Of a DNA stretch of 7,529 nt, positions 1 through 5,449 are shown piece after piece. The stretch lies in NCBI GenBank assembly GCA_964347995.1, contig CAYGBA010000070.1:1-7529 (forward strand), read 5' to 3'. The DNA comes from GCA-020348365 sp964347995 (GTDB lineage: Archaea; Thermoproteota; Bathyarchaeia; Bathyarchaeales; Bathyarchaeaceae). The position numbers were made by a program, and so were the translations under genes. The notes below the pieces were generated by a model that saw only the letters and a program-made list of their open reading frames with translations, was not told the DNA's origin and ran no database searches. How positions within the stretch are numbered: position 1 is the stretch's first letter; each line of letters begins with the position of its first letter.

Positions 1-91
1 AGATACCAAACCCTACTGCAGATGGACCAGGATTACCTCTCGACGCTCCATCTGTGATTAAAAACACCTTCTTGTGCATCGACGTAGACAT
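1..91 (-). CDS. rnhA: Ribonuclease HI, N-terminal fragment (runs off the left edge)
   Basis: Only the first 30 codons lie in the window. RNase HI cleaves the RNA strand of RNA:DNA hybrids in the cytoplasm, using Mg2+ held by a conserved acidic set. The visible part reads KKVFLITDGASRGNPGP from residue 7, which is the first beta strand plus the family signature loop; D14 would be the first catalytic aspartate. The chosen ATG (91-89) overlaps the FAU-1 stop codon by one base (TGATG), so translation is probably coupled. A second in-frame ATG at 79-77 (Met5) is an alternative start that matches the usual short N-terminus better. It is the third gene of the rtcA/FAU-1 operon. The remaining catalytic residues lie outside the window, so activity cannot be judged. 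The family call is strong from the signature alone. Confidence 0.85.
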   Translation of the reverse strand, partial: MSTSMHKKVFLITDGASRGNPGPSAVGFGI

Positions 92-1509
92 CATCCCTCA
101 ATGGTTTTCATCAGTTCCTGCACTTTCTTCTTAACTGTCTCAATCAGCCTTTGGGTGACTATCCCCTCTGCTGCAGCAGATTCAAGCTTCTTCTCATCCA
201 CCTTCCCCACTCTGCCGCTTGGCCATACACAGATATCAACCTCCAAATCAATGTAGCGAATCCCATAAGGATAGAGTTCTGCGGGGGTGTTTAAGTTGAT
301 GTAAGTTCCCTTATGTCGCCCCTCCTTCGAGAAATATTGAGTCTCATAGTGCCATCCGCCAATCTTCGCCTCAGTCACAGCACGGTCACCGCGCTCCTTG
401 CGGGTTCCAAGACCATCGTATGTCCCTTCGGCTCTGATGATTCGGCTAAACTTCATCAGGGATTTATCCTCATCGAACACTTCAACCAAAGCTTCACCTA
501 GATGAAGAACCCTTCCGTCCAACTTAACATGTTCTATAGCTATTATGGAACCCGTGGTCGGGAAGCTAGCCCCAACAGTCTGCCTAAAAAGCCTCTCTAT
601 TTCCTCAATCGGAGTACCTTTCTCGAGCAGTCTCTCCGCCATATCCATAGCAGCAGAGAAGATCCCCCCACAAGCCTTGTAGTAATGATGCCCATCCATA
701 GTCTCCGTAATTGACCTCCGAATGTCATCAAGTTTTTCCTTTGATAAAGCTGGAAACTCCACATCCAAAAAGTGGCTGCCCTCCCAAAGCTCTGCTGGAC
801 CTGCTGCCTCCTCAGCCCTCTCCAACACGGCTTCGCCCTCCTGCACAAGCCAGACCAATTCCTCCTTCAACTTTTCAGGCGATTGATCCTTGGCTGCTGT
901 ACGCCAAATAATGCCCCAGTTCTCAGGAGCCAACTTCCTTCCAAGTTTGAGGAGTCTAGATCGATGCTCCGGGTCTCGGATTTTCCGACTGACCTTGATT
1001 TGCTTCTCCGGTATCAGGATCGCGTATTCTCCAGGAATCTTCACCTCTGCGGTTAAGGCAGGCCTTCTGGCTCCAAATCTTCTCCGCTCAACTTGGACTA
1101 CGAGTTGTTTCTTTTTTTGATTCAAGTTTTCACTTTTCGTGACCCTTCCAGTTGCTGACCCTACGTCCACCAAAAACGAGCCTGCTTCTTCAGTTTCTAT
1201 TACTCCTTTGTAGATTCCATTGGCAGTAACTGACCACTCTCTGATGATGACATCGTGAAGATAGGACCGTAGAATTGACTTGAAGGCATCAACGGTTTCT
1301 GTCGTTCCTAAAACGCGAACTCCCTGTCGATCACGCCGATCACGCACATCGAGATCAGGTGACTCATTCCGCTCTTCTACCCCAAATCGCTCTTTCATAG
1401 CAACAGATGGTTGCACTATTTCAAAGCCGTGATCGAGAAGAAGCCTAGCTAAGGCCGTTGAATATACGCCTCGAACCCGAGCTTTAACCAACAAAGACCC
1501 TCTCTTCAA
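91..1509 (-). CDS. Ribonuclease FAU-1 (RNase E/G-like plus DUF402)
   Basis: This 472-residue protein has the full length and layout of archaeal FAU-1. The family binds AU-rich RNA and has been reported to cleave RNA, including precursor 5S rRNA. The N-terminus (VKARVRGVYSTAL, residues 8-20) is typical. Residues about 98-123 look like an S1-type RNA-binding strand set. Residues about 137-222 resemble the RNase E/G core (RRPALTAEVKIPGEY, then VSRKI at 173-177, then WGIIWRTAA at 198-206). Residues about 340-470 are a DUF402 domain (KGTYINLNTP at 400-409, YIDLEVDICVWPSG at 419-432). I could not place the paired catalytic aspartates of RNase E with confidence. The start is TTG, overlapping the rtcA stop as TTGA; no better start lies upstream because that sequence codes for RtcA. 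It sits between rtcA and rnhA in one operon. Confidence 0.88.
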   Translation of the reverse strand: MKRGSLLVKARVRGVYSTALARLLLDHGFEIVQPSVAMKERFGVEERNESPDLDVRDRRDRQGVRVLGTTETVDAFKSILRSYLHDVIIREWSVTANGIYKGVIETEEAGSFLVDVGSATGRVTKSENLNQKKKQLVVQVERRRFGARRPALTAEVKIPGEYAILIPEKQIKVSRKIRDPEHRSRLLKLGRKLAPENWGIIWRTAAKDQSPEKLKEELVWLVQEGEAVLERAEEAAGPAELWEGSHFLDVEFPALSKEKLDDIRRSITETMDGHHYYKACGGIFSAAMDMAERLLEKGTPIEEIERLFRQTVGASFPTTGSIIAIEHVKLDGRVLHLGEALVEVFDEDKSLMKFSRIIRAEGTYDGLGTRKERGDRAVTEAKIGGWHYETQYFSKEGRHKGTYINLNTPAELYPYGIRYIDLEVDICVWPSGRVGKVDEKKLESAAAEGIVTQRLIETVKKKVQELMKTIEG

Positions 1510-2546
1510 GAACCTGCCTTCTCAACTCGATAGATATTCCCCGCCCTAGATACGTGAAATTCAACACCCAATATCTTCTGAGCAAGCCAAATGTTCGTGT
1601 CAAGGTGATCAGTCATGGTTCTGGTCAGATAGATCGAAGTGCCTTCCGCCAATGCTACATACGGCACAAGCATATCTGCGAGATGCACATCAACCGTTGG
1701 TTCAGCCTTCAACTCTTTCCAGAGGTTTTCGGCAGCCTCCCTTCCTACCGCTTCACTAGGCTTGCGCAGCTCGCCGATCGCGTCCCCTCCTAGAAGCACC
1801 CCGCTAGCGGTTTTCACCCACAACACAAGCGAACTGCCCTTCTGAACAGGGTTAGACCGGTCATTAACCACGTGAATATTTGGCTCATAACCATGGGATC
1901 TGAGGTATTTGTCGGCGGCCTTGGCTTGTCGCTCTGCAACCCTTCTGTCCTCCAGAAAGGTGCAGACAGAGACACCCCTCATCTCTTCCACAGCTCCGAA
2001 ATCCTCAAGGTGCAGGGGATTGAGTCGTGGACACGGCTGAACCTCCAACGAAACTTCGCCCATTCCCTTCGGGTAGTAGCCGTATTTCGCAATGTCTATG
2101 GATCCCTTCAAGCCCATGCGCCCCAAAACCGGGAGGAGAACATATTTTAGATAGTTGATGGTGGGGGAATGAAGGACATCAGTTCCGCCCTTGGCTATGT
2201 GAACCCGCACGGTGTGTTTGGCGAAGGCGCAGAGAGGCAGGATAGTAAGCAACAACATAGGTATGCTACCAGCTGTGCCAATCTCAGCACGTATATTGCC
2301 TCCCTTAATCTCCCGCGGTTCAAACCAGAGTTCTTGAGAATTCAGTGCCGCGCCTTCCGTCTCAGCGTCACACAGCTTCGCAGCCGTGAGGACGGCTTCT
2401 AGATGTTGGGGACGTAGTCCTGGTTGACTGCGTTTCTTGCGGATGTTGCGGATGTGTAGTGGCTCGCCTAAGACGCCAGCCAGAGCTATCGAGAGACGTA
2501 GGATTGTGCCGCTGCCACTCTTCTGACTTCCGTCAACCTCCAGCAC
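1506..2546 (-). CDS. rtcA: RNA 3'-terminal phosphate cyclase (RtcA-type) with altered active site
   Basis: RtcA converts an RNA 3'-phosphate to a 2',3'-cyclic phosphate through a covalent histidine-AMP intermediate. At 346 residues the length is normal. The fold signatures are present: DGSQ at 5-8, IRKKRSQPGLRPQH at 35-48, GGTDVLHSP at 120-128, YYPKGMGEV at 157-165 and HLDTNI at 314-319. H314 aligns with the nucleotidylated His309 of E. coli RtcA, and R17, R36, R39, Q47 and H48 align with conserved active-site residues. However, the usual GEGGGQ loop reads KSGSGT (9-14), so the conserved Glu and Gln are Ser10 and Thr14, and the Gln before the LVLP-like segment is Met292. These correspondences rest on my recall of the E. 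coli sequence. The GTG start gives the family's usual first residues (MLEVDGS). It is the first gene of the operon. Cyclase ancestry is clear; present activity is less certain. Confidence 0.87.
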   Translation of the reverse strand: MLEVDGSQKSGSGTILRLSIALAGVLGEPLHIRNIRKKRSQPGLRPQHLEAVLTAAKLCDAETEGAALNSQELWFEPREIKGGNIRAEIGTAGSIPMLLLTILPLCAFAKHTVRVHIAKGGTDVLHSPTINYLKYVLLPVLGRMGLKGSIDIAKYGYYPKGMGEVSLEVQPCPRLNPLHLEDFGAVEEMRGVSVCTFLEDRRVAERQAKAADKYLRSHGYEPNIHVVNDRSNPVQKGSSLVLWVKTASGVLLGGDAIGELRKPSEAVGREAAENLWKELKAEPTVDVHLADMLVPYVALAEGTSIYLTRTMTDHLDTNIWLAQKILGVEFHVSRAGNIYRVEKAGS

Positions 2547-2575
2547 TTCAGAGCCCCAAATTATGATGTTGGTTA

Positions 2576-2607
2576 GGATAAAACAAGGAAGGCCAGTCTA
2601 AAATAAC
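2576..2607 (-). promoter_or_regulatory. Candidate promoter(s) for the rtcA operon
   Basis: On the minus strand two TATA-like elements are visible: GTTTTATCC (2584-2576) and GTTATTTTAGA (2607-2597). The nearer one would place transcription start around 2553, leaving only a few bases before the GTG at 2546, which fits a near-leaderless archaeal mRNA. No clear Shine-Dalgarno sequence precedes the GTG. The assignment is by spacing only. Confidence 0.35.
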
Positions 2608-2690
2608 TTGTGAGAAGCGTGTAATTATATCATTCTCTGAAGGACTTGTTTTCCACGCTTTCCTATTTTCACAGCTCCATGCGCCACGAT

Positions 2691-2706
2691 GACAAATCTT
2701 TTATTT
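2691..2706 (+). promoter_or_regulatory. Candidate BRE/TATA promoter for the glycine-rich membrane protein gene
   Basis: GACAAAT followed by CTTTTATTT resembles an archaeal BRE plus TATA box. Start would fall near 2727-2731, giving a leader of about 12-15 bases before the TTG at 2742. It shares the 195-base divergent region 2547-2741 with the rtcA operon; apart from these promoters I see nothing definite in that region. Confidence 0.4.
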
Positions 2707-2741
2707 CAATATGATTACTTTGGAGATTTGAGAGTGCTAAT

Positions 2742-3098
2742 TTGAGGAGCTTATGGCTTGCGGCTTTCGTAGGCTTTTTGGTCACAGTTGTTCTTGGAGC
2801 GGCGTTTCCGATAATCGGTCATCTAATTGGTGGGTTGGTTGCAGGATTGATAGCTGGAGGCGGGATAGGCAGGGGAGCGCTGGCGGGCTTTCTAGCAGGA
2901 ATATTCGGCGGAATAGTTATTGCGATACTCATCGTCATCGGATCAATAGGAGTAGGAGGAATCGTGGGCGGAGTGTTCGGGGGACTGATAGCCGGTCTAG
3001 TGGGTGCTATCATAGGGATCGCAGCAATCATACTCAGCTTCTTCGGAGCGATAGTGGCAGCCATTGGAGGCCTAATCGGCGGAGCAATAGCAAAATAG
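2742..3098 (+). CDS. Small glycine-zipper membrane protein (DUF5518-like)
   Basis: The product has 118 residues and is almost wholly hydrophobic. It contains 31 glycines and no Asp, Glu, Asn or Gln; its only charged side chains are R2, R44 and K118. Residues 28-57 (LIGGLVAGLIAGGGIGRGAL and onward) match the pattern I associate with archaeal DUF5518 membrane proteins, whose function is unknown. Three or four membrane helices are likely (about 5-27, 28-55, 58-80, 82-117), densely packed through GxxxG and GG steps. The TTG start at 2742 is the only usable start codon between the upstream stop (2712-2714) and the hydrophobic core, and it fits the promoter spacing. The overlapping frames encode unlikely proteins rich in Arg/Ser or Pro. 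The next gene has its own promoter, so this is probably monocistronic. Family assignment is moderate; function is unknown. Confidence 0.75.
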   Translation: MRSLWLAAFVGFLVTVVLGAAFPIIGHLIGGLVAGLIAGGGIGRGALAGFLAGIFGGIVIAILIVIGSIGVGGIVGGVFGGLIAGLVGAIIGIAAIILSFFGAIVAAIGGLIGGAIAK

Positions 3099-3153
3099 CA
3101 GCAGCCCAAGAACACTCAATCTTTCAAAGCTATGGTTGCGTATGTAACAGAGA

Positions 3154-3163
3154 CATATATAAC
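3154..3163 (+). promoter_or_regulatory. Candidate TATA box for the gene at 3214
   Basis: CATATATAAC is a good TATA-like element. Start would fall near 3183-3188, giving a leader of about 28 bases that carries a Shine-Dalgarno-like TGAGGGA (3202-3208) just before the ATG at 3214. The rest of the 3099-3213 gap shows no other structure I can support. Confidence 0.5.
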
Positions 3164-3213
3164 TACGAATTGGTTCTTAGTTATTTTAGATAATTATGTG
3201 CTGAGGGACGTTT

Positions 3214-3585
3214 ATGAGTGAAAGGAAGTTAGGCATTGATGAGTTGTTGGAGAGGATCGACGAGCTTCTGAGTATTTTGAAGATGGTCTCTAGGGATCTT
3301 ACCGATATTTCGAACGAGCTCAAGGCAGTTGGTGTTCCTGAGCCTGTACCAACACCTACACCCACAGCAGAAATGCGCACAACGGATGATGTTCGAGTTT
3401 TGTTTCCCAAAGACTTAGAGGAAATGCTGACGTTTGAAGAGAGTGGAGAATACGTCGTTGTGAAGCCTCGCCAATATCTGGGCTCAGACAATTTTGCCAA
3501 GATAGCCTCCATCATCCGCGAGGCTGGTGGGGAATACGTCAGCGCCGGGAAGGAATCACATTTCCGCATTCCAAGAGAGCTCTAA
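3214..3585 (+). CDS. Uncharacterised small archaeal protein, helical N-terminus plus conserved C-terminal domain
   Basis: I do not recognise a named family. The 123-residue protein has three visible parts. Residues 5-39 form a leucine-rich amphipathic helix with heptad-like spacing (LLERIDELLSILKMV), likely a coiled coil or oligomerisation segment. Residues 41-53 are a Pro/Thr linker (VPEPVPTPTPTAE). Residues 58-121 form a compact domain (VRVLFPKDLEEML, then YVVVKPRQYLGSDNFAKI, then GGEYVSAGKESHFRIP) whose basic and aromatic residues suggest, but do not prove, a nucleic-acid or peptide binding role. I have an impression that similar C-terminal modules occur in TACK archaea. There is no signal peptide or membrane helix. 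The ATG start has a Shine-Dalgarno-like TGAGGGA just upstream. The gene converges on surE with a 44-base gap. The opposite-strand frame (3186-3569) is serine-rich and lacks such organisation. Confidence 0.8.
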   Translation: MSERKLGIDELLERIDELLSILKMVSRDLTDISNELKAVGVPEPVPTPTPTAEMRTTDDVRVLFPKDLEEMLTFEESGEYVVVKPRQYLGSDNFAKIASIIREAGGEYVSAGKESHFRIPREL

Positions 3586-3589
3586 AAAA
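3584..3589 (-). terminator. Possible oligo-T terminator of surE
   Basis: On the minus strand a run of six T follows the surE stop by about 40 bases. Archaeal termination commonly uses such T tracts. It overlaps the stop codon of the convergent gene on the plus strand. The short length of the run keeps confidence low. Confidence 0.35.
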
Positions 3590-3629
3590 GATTGAACATT
3601 CAGAGGCTATACAGACCATATCTGGCAAT

Positions 3630-4418
3630 TTAGCTAACAAGGAACTTGGAGAAACCCTCTAGTCCTTTCTTGTTATGGAGCAGCTGTATCCTGATCGGTG
3701 TTATAGAGATTCGCCTCTTCTCTTTGATGGCGTGAAGATCGGTTCCAGGCTTATCGTCAGGATAACTGGACAAAGCCCAGCTCGCTATTTTATATCCGTC
3801 TTCCTGATTTGTATGGATGTCGCCGTAGCCTTTATAGGATAAGCTAGTGATTTCTACCTCATTGGATTCCGCTCTTTCCGGCACATTTATTGAGATTAAG
3901 TCGACGTCTCGAGGCATCCCATAACCAAGCACGTATTCGGCGGCTTTCTCCGCAAGAGCTGCGGATAGTTCTAGCGCTCCCATTATGATTTTCTTCTTCT
4001 CCACCTGCCGATCGGTGATCCTCTGTATGCAGTACGAGACCGCTATTGCTGGAACTTTATGGATAGCTGCTTCAAGGGCAGCACCAAGTGTTCCTGAGTT
4101 AAGTAGGTCATCTATTCCAAGGTTTGGACCCAGATTTATGCCAGCCATGAGGAGTTCTGGTGGATGTCTCATTATTTTGTTTGTTGCTAGAAGGAAGGCG
4201 TCTGCTGGCGTGCCTGTGGTTGCATAGGCTTTAGAGCCATCGGCTAGACTTGTTTCGATCAATTCTATCTGCTCGGTAGTAAGGGCTTTCCCGACGCCGC
4301 TCCGTTCATCTTCTGGAGCGACAACTACTACGTTTCCAAGTTTTTCCATTCTCTTCTTTAGGGCAAGTAGACCAATGGACTGTATGCCGTCGTCGTTAAT
4401 CAGAAGGATTGTGGGCAT
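3630..4418 (-). CDS. surE: SurE family 5'/3'-nucleotidase (exopolyphosphatase-like phosphatase)
   Basis: SurE is a cytoplasmic, divalent-metal phosphatase acting on nucleoside monophosphates and, in some members, on polyphosphate. The 262-residue length is normal. The metal-binding set is intact: N8-D9-D10-G11 at the N-terminus, S40 in DERSGVG (37-43), and N95 in AGINLGPNLG (92-101). The family motifs TTGTPADA (67-74) and NSGTLGAALEAA (107-118) follow, and the C-terminal half contains the expected YKGYGDIHTNQEDGY-type segment. The ATG start at 4418 gives the canonical short N-terminus MPTILLINDDG, and GGAG stands upstream (about 4432-4429). It is a single gene, convergent with the gene at 3214 and divergent from the plus-strand cluster to its right. 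Which substrate it prefers cannot be read from sequence. Confidence 0.95.
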   Translation of the reverse strand: MPTILLINDDGIQSIGLLALKKRMEKLGNVVVVAPEDERSGVGKALTTEQIELIETSLADGSKAYATTGTPADAFLLATNKIMRHPPELLMAGINLGPNLGIDDLLNSGTLGAALEAAIHKVPAIAVSYCIQRITDRQVEKKKIIMGALELSAALAEKAAEYVLGYGMPRDVDLISINVPERAESNEVEITSLSYKGYGDIHTNQEDGYKIASWALSSYPDDKPGTDLHAIKEKRRISITPIRIQLLHNKKGLEGFSKFLVS

Positions 4419-4460
4419 TCCATAGCTCTCCGAATTGTAACGCTTTTGAGCTTGTGTCTG

Positions 4461-4473
4461 CTATTAAGATAAG
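4461..4473 (-). promoter_or_regulatory. Candidate TATA box for surE
   Basis: On the minus strand CTTATCTTAATAG is TATA-like. It predicts start near 4440 and a leader of about 20 bases containing the GGAG before the ATG. Divergent promoter region 4419-4575 holds this site and the plus-strand one at 4518. Confidence 0.4.
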
Positions 4474-4517
4474 TCTACCTATCACACCAGTGAGTTACTT
4501 GGGTTTTACTGATTCTC

Positions 4518-4527
4518 AATTTATACC
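4518..4527 (+). promoter_or_regulatory. Candidate TATA box upstream of the leader ORF and small gene
   Basis: AATTTATACC is a good TATA-like element. Start is expected about 25 bases downstream, near 4547-4550, which coincides with an ATG at 4547. A leaderless message starting there would encode a 10-codon ORF ending inside the start of the gene at 4576. Confidence 0.42.
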
Positions 4528-4546
4528 GTATTTTCATAATGATTTA

Positions 4547-4579
4547 ATGCGTGGGGACGTAGTAAATTCTCCTTTGTGA
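4547..4579 (+). CDS. Possible leaderless 10-codon leader ORF
   Basis: ATG at 4547 opens a 10-codon frame (MRGDVVNSPL) that ends with TGA at 4577-4579. This stop overlaps the GTG start at 4576 as GTGA, a four-base overlap typical of translational coupling. The predicted transcription start falls almost exactly on the ATG. A short ORF of this size easily arises by chance, and nothing in the peptide suggests an attenuator (no repeated codon run). Reported because position and overlap fit together. Confidence 0.22.
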   Translation: MRGDVVNSPL

Positions 4580-4791
4580 ACATCTTGAATGAAAGAAAAG
4601 AGATTCTGAAAGAGATGGTTGATAGAGTTGGTGACGGGATCAGTAGAGAAACAGTCGCCCAGAAGACGGAACAATTCATGAAATATGGAAACATCTTCCT
4701 CTTCTTTGAGGTAATGAATCTCAGAAAGGAACTTCAGATTCTGAAGAGTAAAACGCAATCTTCCCTCGCTATACAGCACCAGAAACGTTGA
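4576..4791 (+). CDS. Possible small helical protein, unknown function
   Basis: I do not recognise this 71-residue product. It would be mainly helical and charged (NERKEILKEMVDRVGDG at 5-21, then TVAQKTEQFMKYGNIF at 26-41, then EVMNLRKELQILKSK at 45-59), with no signal peptide or membrane helix. The GTG start is the first possible start after an upstream in-frame stop at 4540-4542; Shine-Dalgarno support is weak, but a TATA-like element lies at 4518. The alternative reading is a long minus-strand frame (4534-5097), but that also covers the better-supported gene at 4916 and has poor composition. If this ORF is not real, then 4419-4915 is about 500 bases without a gene, holding only promoters and the hairpin at 4787. 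Confidence 0.42.
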   Translation: MNILNERKEILKEMVDRVGDGISRETVAQKTEQFMKYGNIFLFFEVMNLRKELQILKSKTQSSLAIQHQKR

Positions 4792-4819
4792 GACAGTAAT
4801 AGAAACGCTGTCTCGCAAC
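4787..4819 (+). other. Hairpin-forming inverted repeat at the end of the small gene
   Basis: The arms GTTGAGACAG (4787-4796) and CTGTCTCGCAAC (4808-4819) pair as seven perfect base pairs, then three more after a two-base bulge, around an 11-base loop. The left arm overlaps the stop codon at 4789-4791. No T tract follows, so it is not a classical terminator; a 3'-end stabiliser or protein site is possible. It could also be chance. Confidence 0.4.
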
Positions 4820-4870
4820 ATCGTATCTATCAAGAAATAATGTTGACACTGCCAACGCGAGCGCATACAC

Positions 4871-4888
4871 AAAAACTTTTCATAAAGA
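4871..4888 (+). promoter_or_regulatory. Candidate BRE/TATA promoter for the gene at 4916
   Basis: AAAAACTTTTCATAAAG looks like an A-rich BRE plus a TATA-like element. It predicts start near 4903-4907 and a very short leader containing GGTAGGG (4909-4914) directly before the ATG at 4916. Confidence 0.38.
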
Positions 4889-4915
4889 ACCCGCCTCTCG
4901 TTTTCTCGGTAGGGC

Positions 4916-5407
4916 ATGAGCGAGAAAATATGGAAAATAATCAAAGCGAATTTGCTTGATACGAGACTCGTTTCCGTAGGGTTTTTGCTGTTGGCTGTGG
5001 TTTTTCTGGATTTCCTATTCTTGCACCGGATTATACCAGAGCTTGATACGCTTGAGCATTTTCTGTTTGGTTTCGTTTTGTCCGAATTCGCGAACAATAC
5101 CGCAAGCTCGCTGGCTCTGGAAGAGTTGCTGACCAGAAAGCTTGGACAGAAGGATTCTCAGCGAGTGAACTTGTTGATAAGATTGTTGGGTTTTCTCTTG
5201 ATAGGAGGCTTGTTGTGGGAGGGAAGTGAGCGATTCGTCTTCCCTCTCTTCGGGTCTACACCTGAGCCGTTCTTCAGCTTCCCGATAACCCTAACCAATA
5301 TCGATGGAACGATAGATGTGACTGTTGGAGCCGTAGGATGTTTTATGGCGTGGTATCTGGCGAAGTCGCGACCTTTACATACTTCCAAACTCACACAACA
5401 TTCTTAA
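4916..5407 (+). CDS. Four-helix membrane protein (DUF2238/YjdF-like pattern), unknown function
   Basis: The product has 163 residues with about four membrane helices (roughly 18-38, 46-60, 86-103 and 133-149). Charged residues fall at conserved-looking places inside or beside the helices: D44, E47 and H48 in LDTLEHFLFGF, W101-E102 and E105 in WEGSERF, and D130 and D134 in NIDGTIDVTVGA. This arrangement (acidic-His in helix 2, WE in helix 3, D-x-D-like before a GA-rich last helix) recalls the DUF2238/YjdF group of polytopic membrane proteins; that link is from pattern memory, not a search. Function in that group is unknown to me. The ATG start at 4916 has GGTAGGG just upstream. The next gene is 42 bases away but has its own TATA element overlapping this stop codon, so shared transcription is possible but not required. 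Confidence 0.72.
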   Translation: MSEKIWKIIKANLLDTRLVSVGFLLLAVVFLDFLFLHRIIPELDTLEHFLFGFVLSEFANNTASSLALEELLTRKLGQKDSQRVNLLIRLLGFLLIGGLLWEGSERFVFPLFGSTPEPFFSFPITLTNIDGTIDVTVGAVGCFMAWYLAKSRPLHTSKLTQHS

Positions 5408-5412
5408 ATATC
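5403..5412 (+). promoter_or_regulatory. Candidate TATA box for the hydrolase gene, overlapping the upstream stop codon
   Basis: CTTAAATATC is a good TATA-like match. It contains the TAA stop (5405-5407) of the previous gene. Start would fall near 5432-5437, leaving about 15 bases before the ATG at 5450. Confidence 0.45.
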
Positions 5413-5449
5413 GTTCAATGAAAGCCTTGCAAAGAAAGAGCGTAAACTA

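Noticed and set aside
2562..2639. Possible C/D box small RNA: ATGATGT near 2562 and CTGA near 2636
   Set aside because: The boxes are imperfect, the spacing is long, and convincing internal D'/C' boxes and a closing stem are missing.
2753..3193. Second plus-strand frame of 146 codons over the glycine-rich gene, and a minus-strand frame at 2819-3115
   Set aside because: They give Arg/Ser/Cys-rich and Pro/Ile-rich products caused by the repetitive GGN codons of the real gene.
3186..3569. Minus-strand frame of 127 codons opposite the gene at 3214
   Set aside because: It is serine-rich without domain features and lies opposite a plus-strand gene with a good ATG, Shine-Dalgarno-like site and TATA element. 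It looks like a shadow.
4534..5097. Long minus-strand open frame of 187 codons
   Set aside because: It overlaps two plus-strand frames, one with clear membrane helices and a promoter. Its own product has an uneven, Ser/Lys/Cys-rich N-terminus and no recognisable domain.
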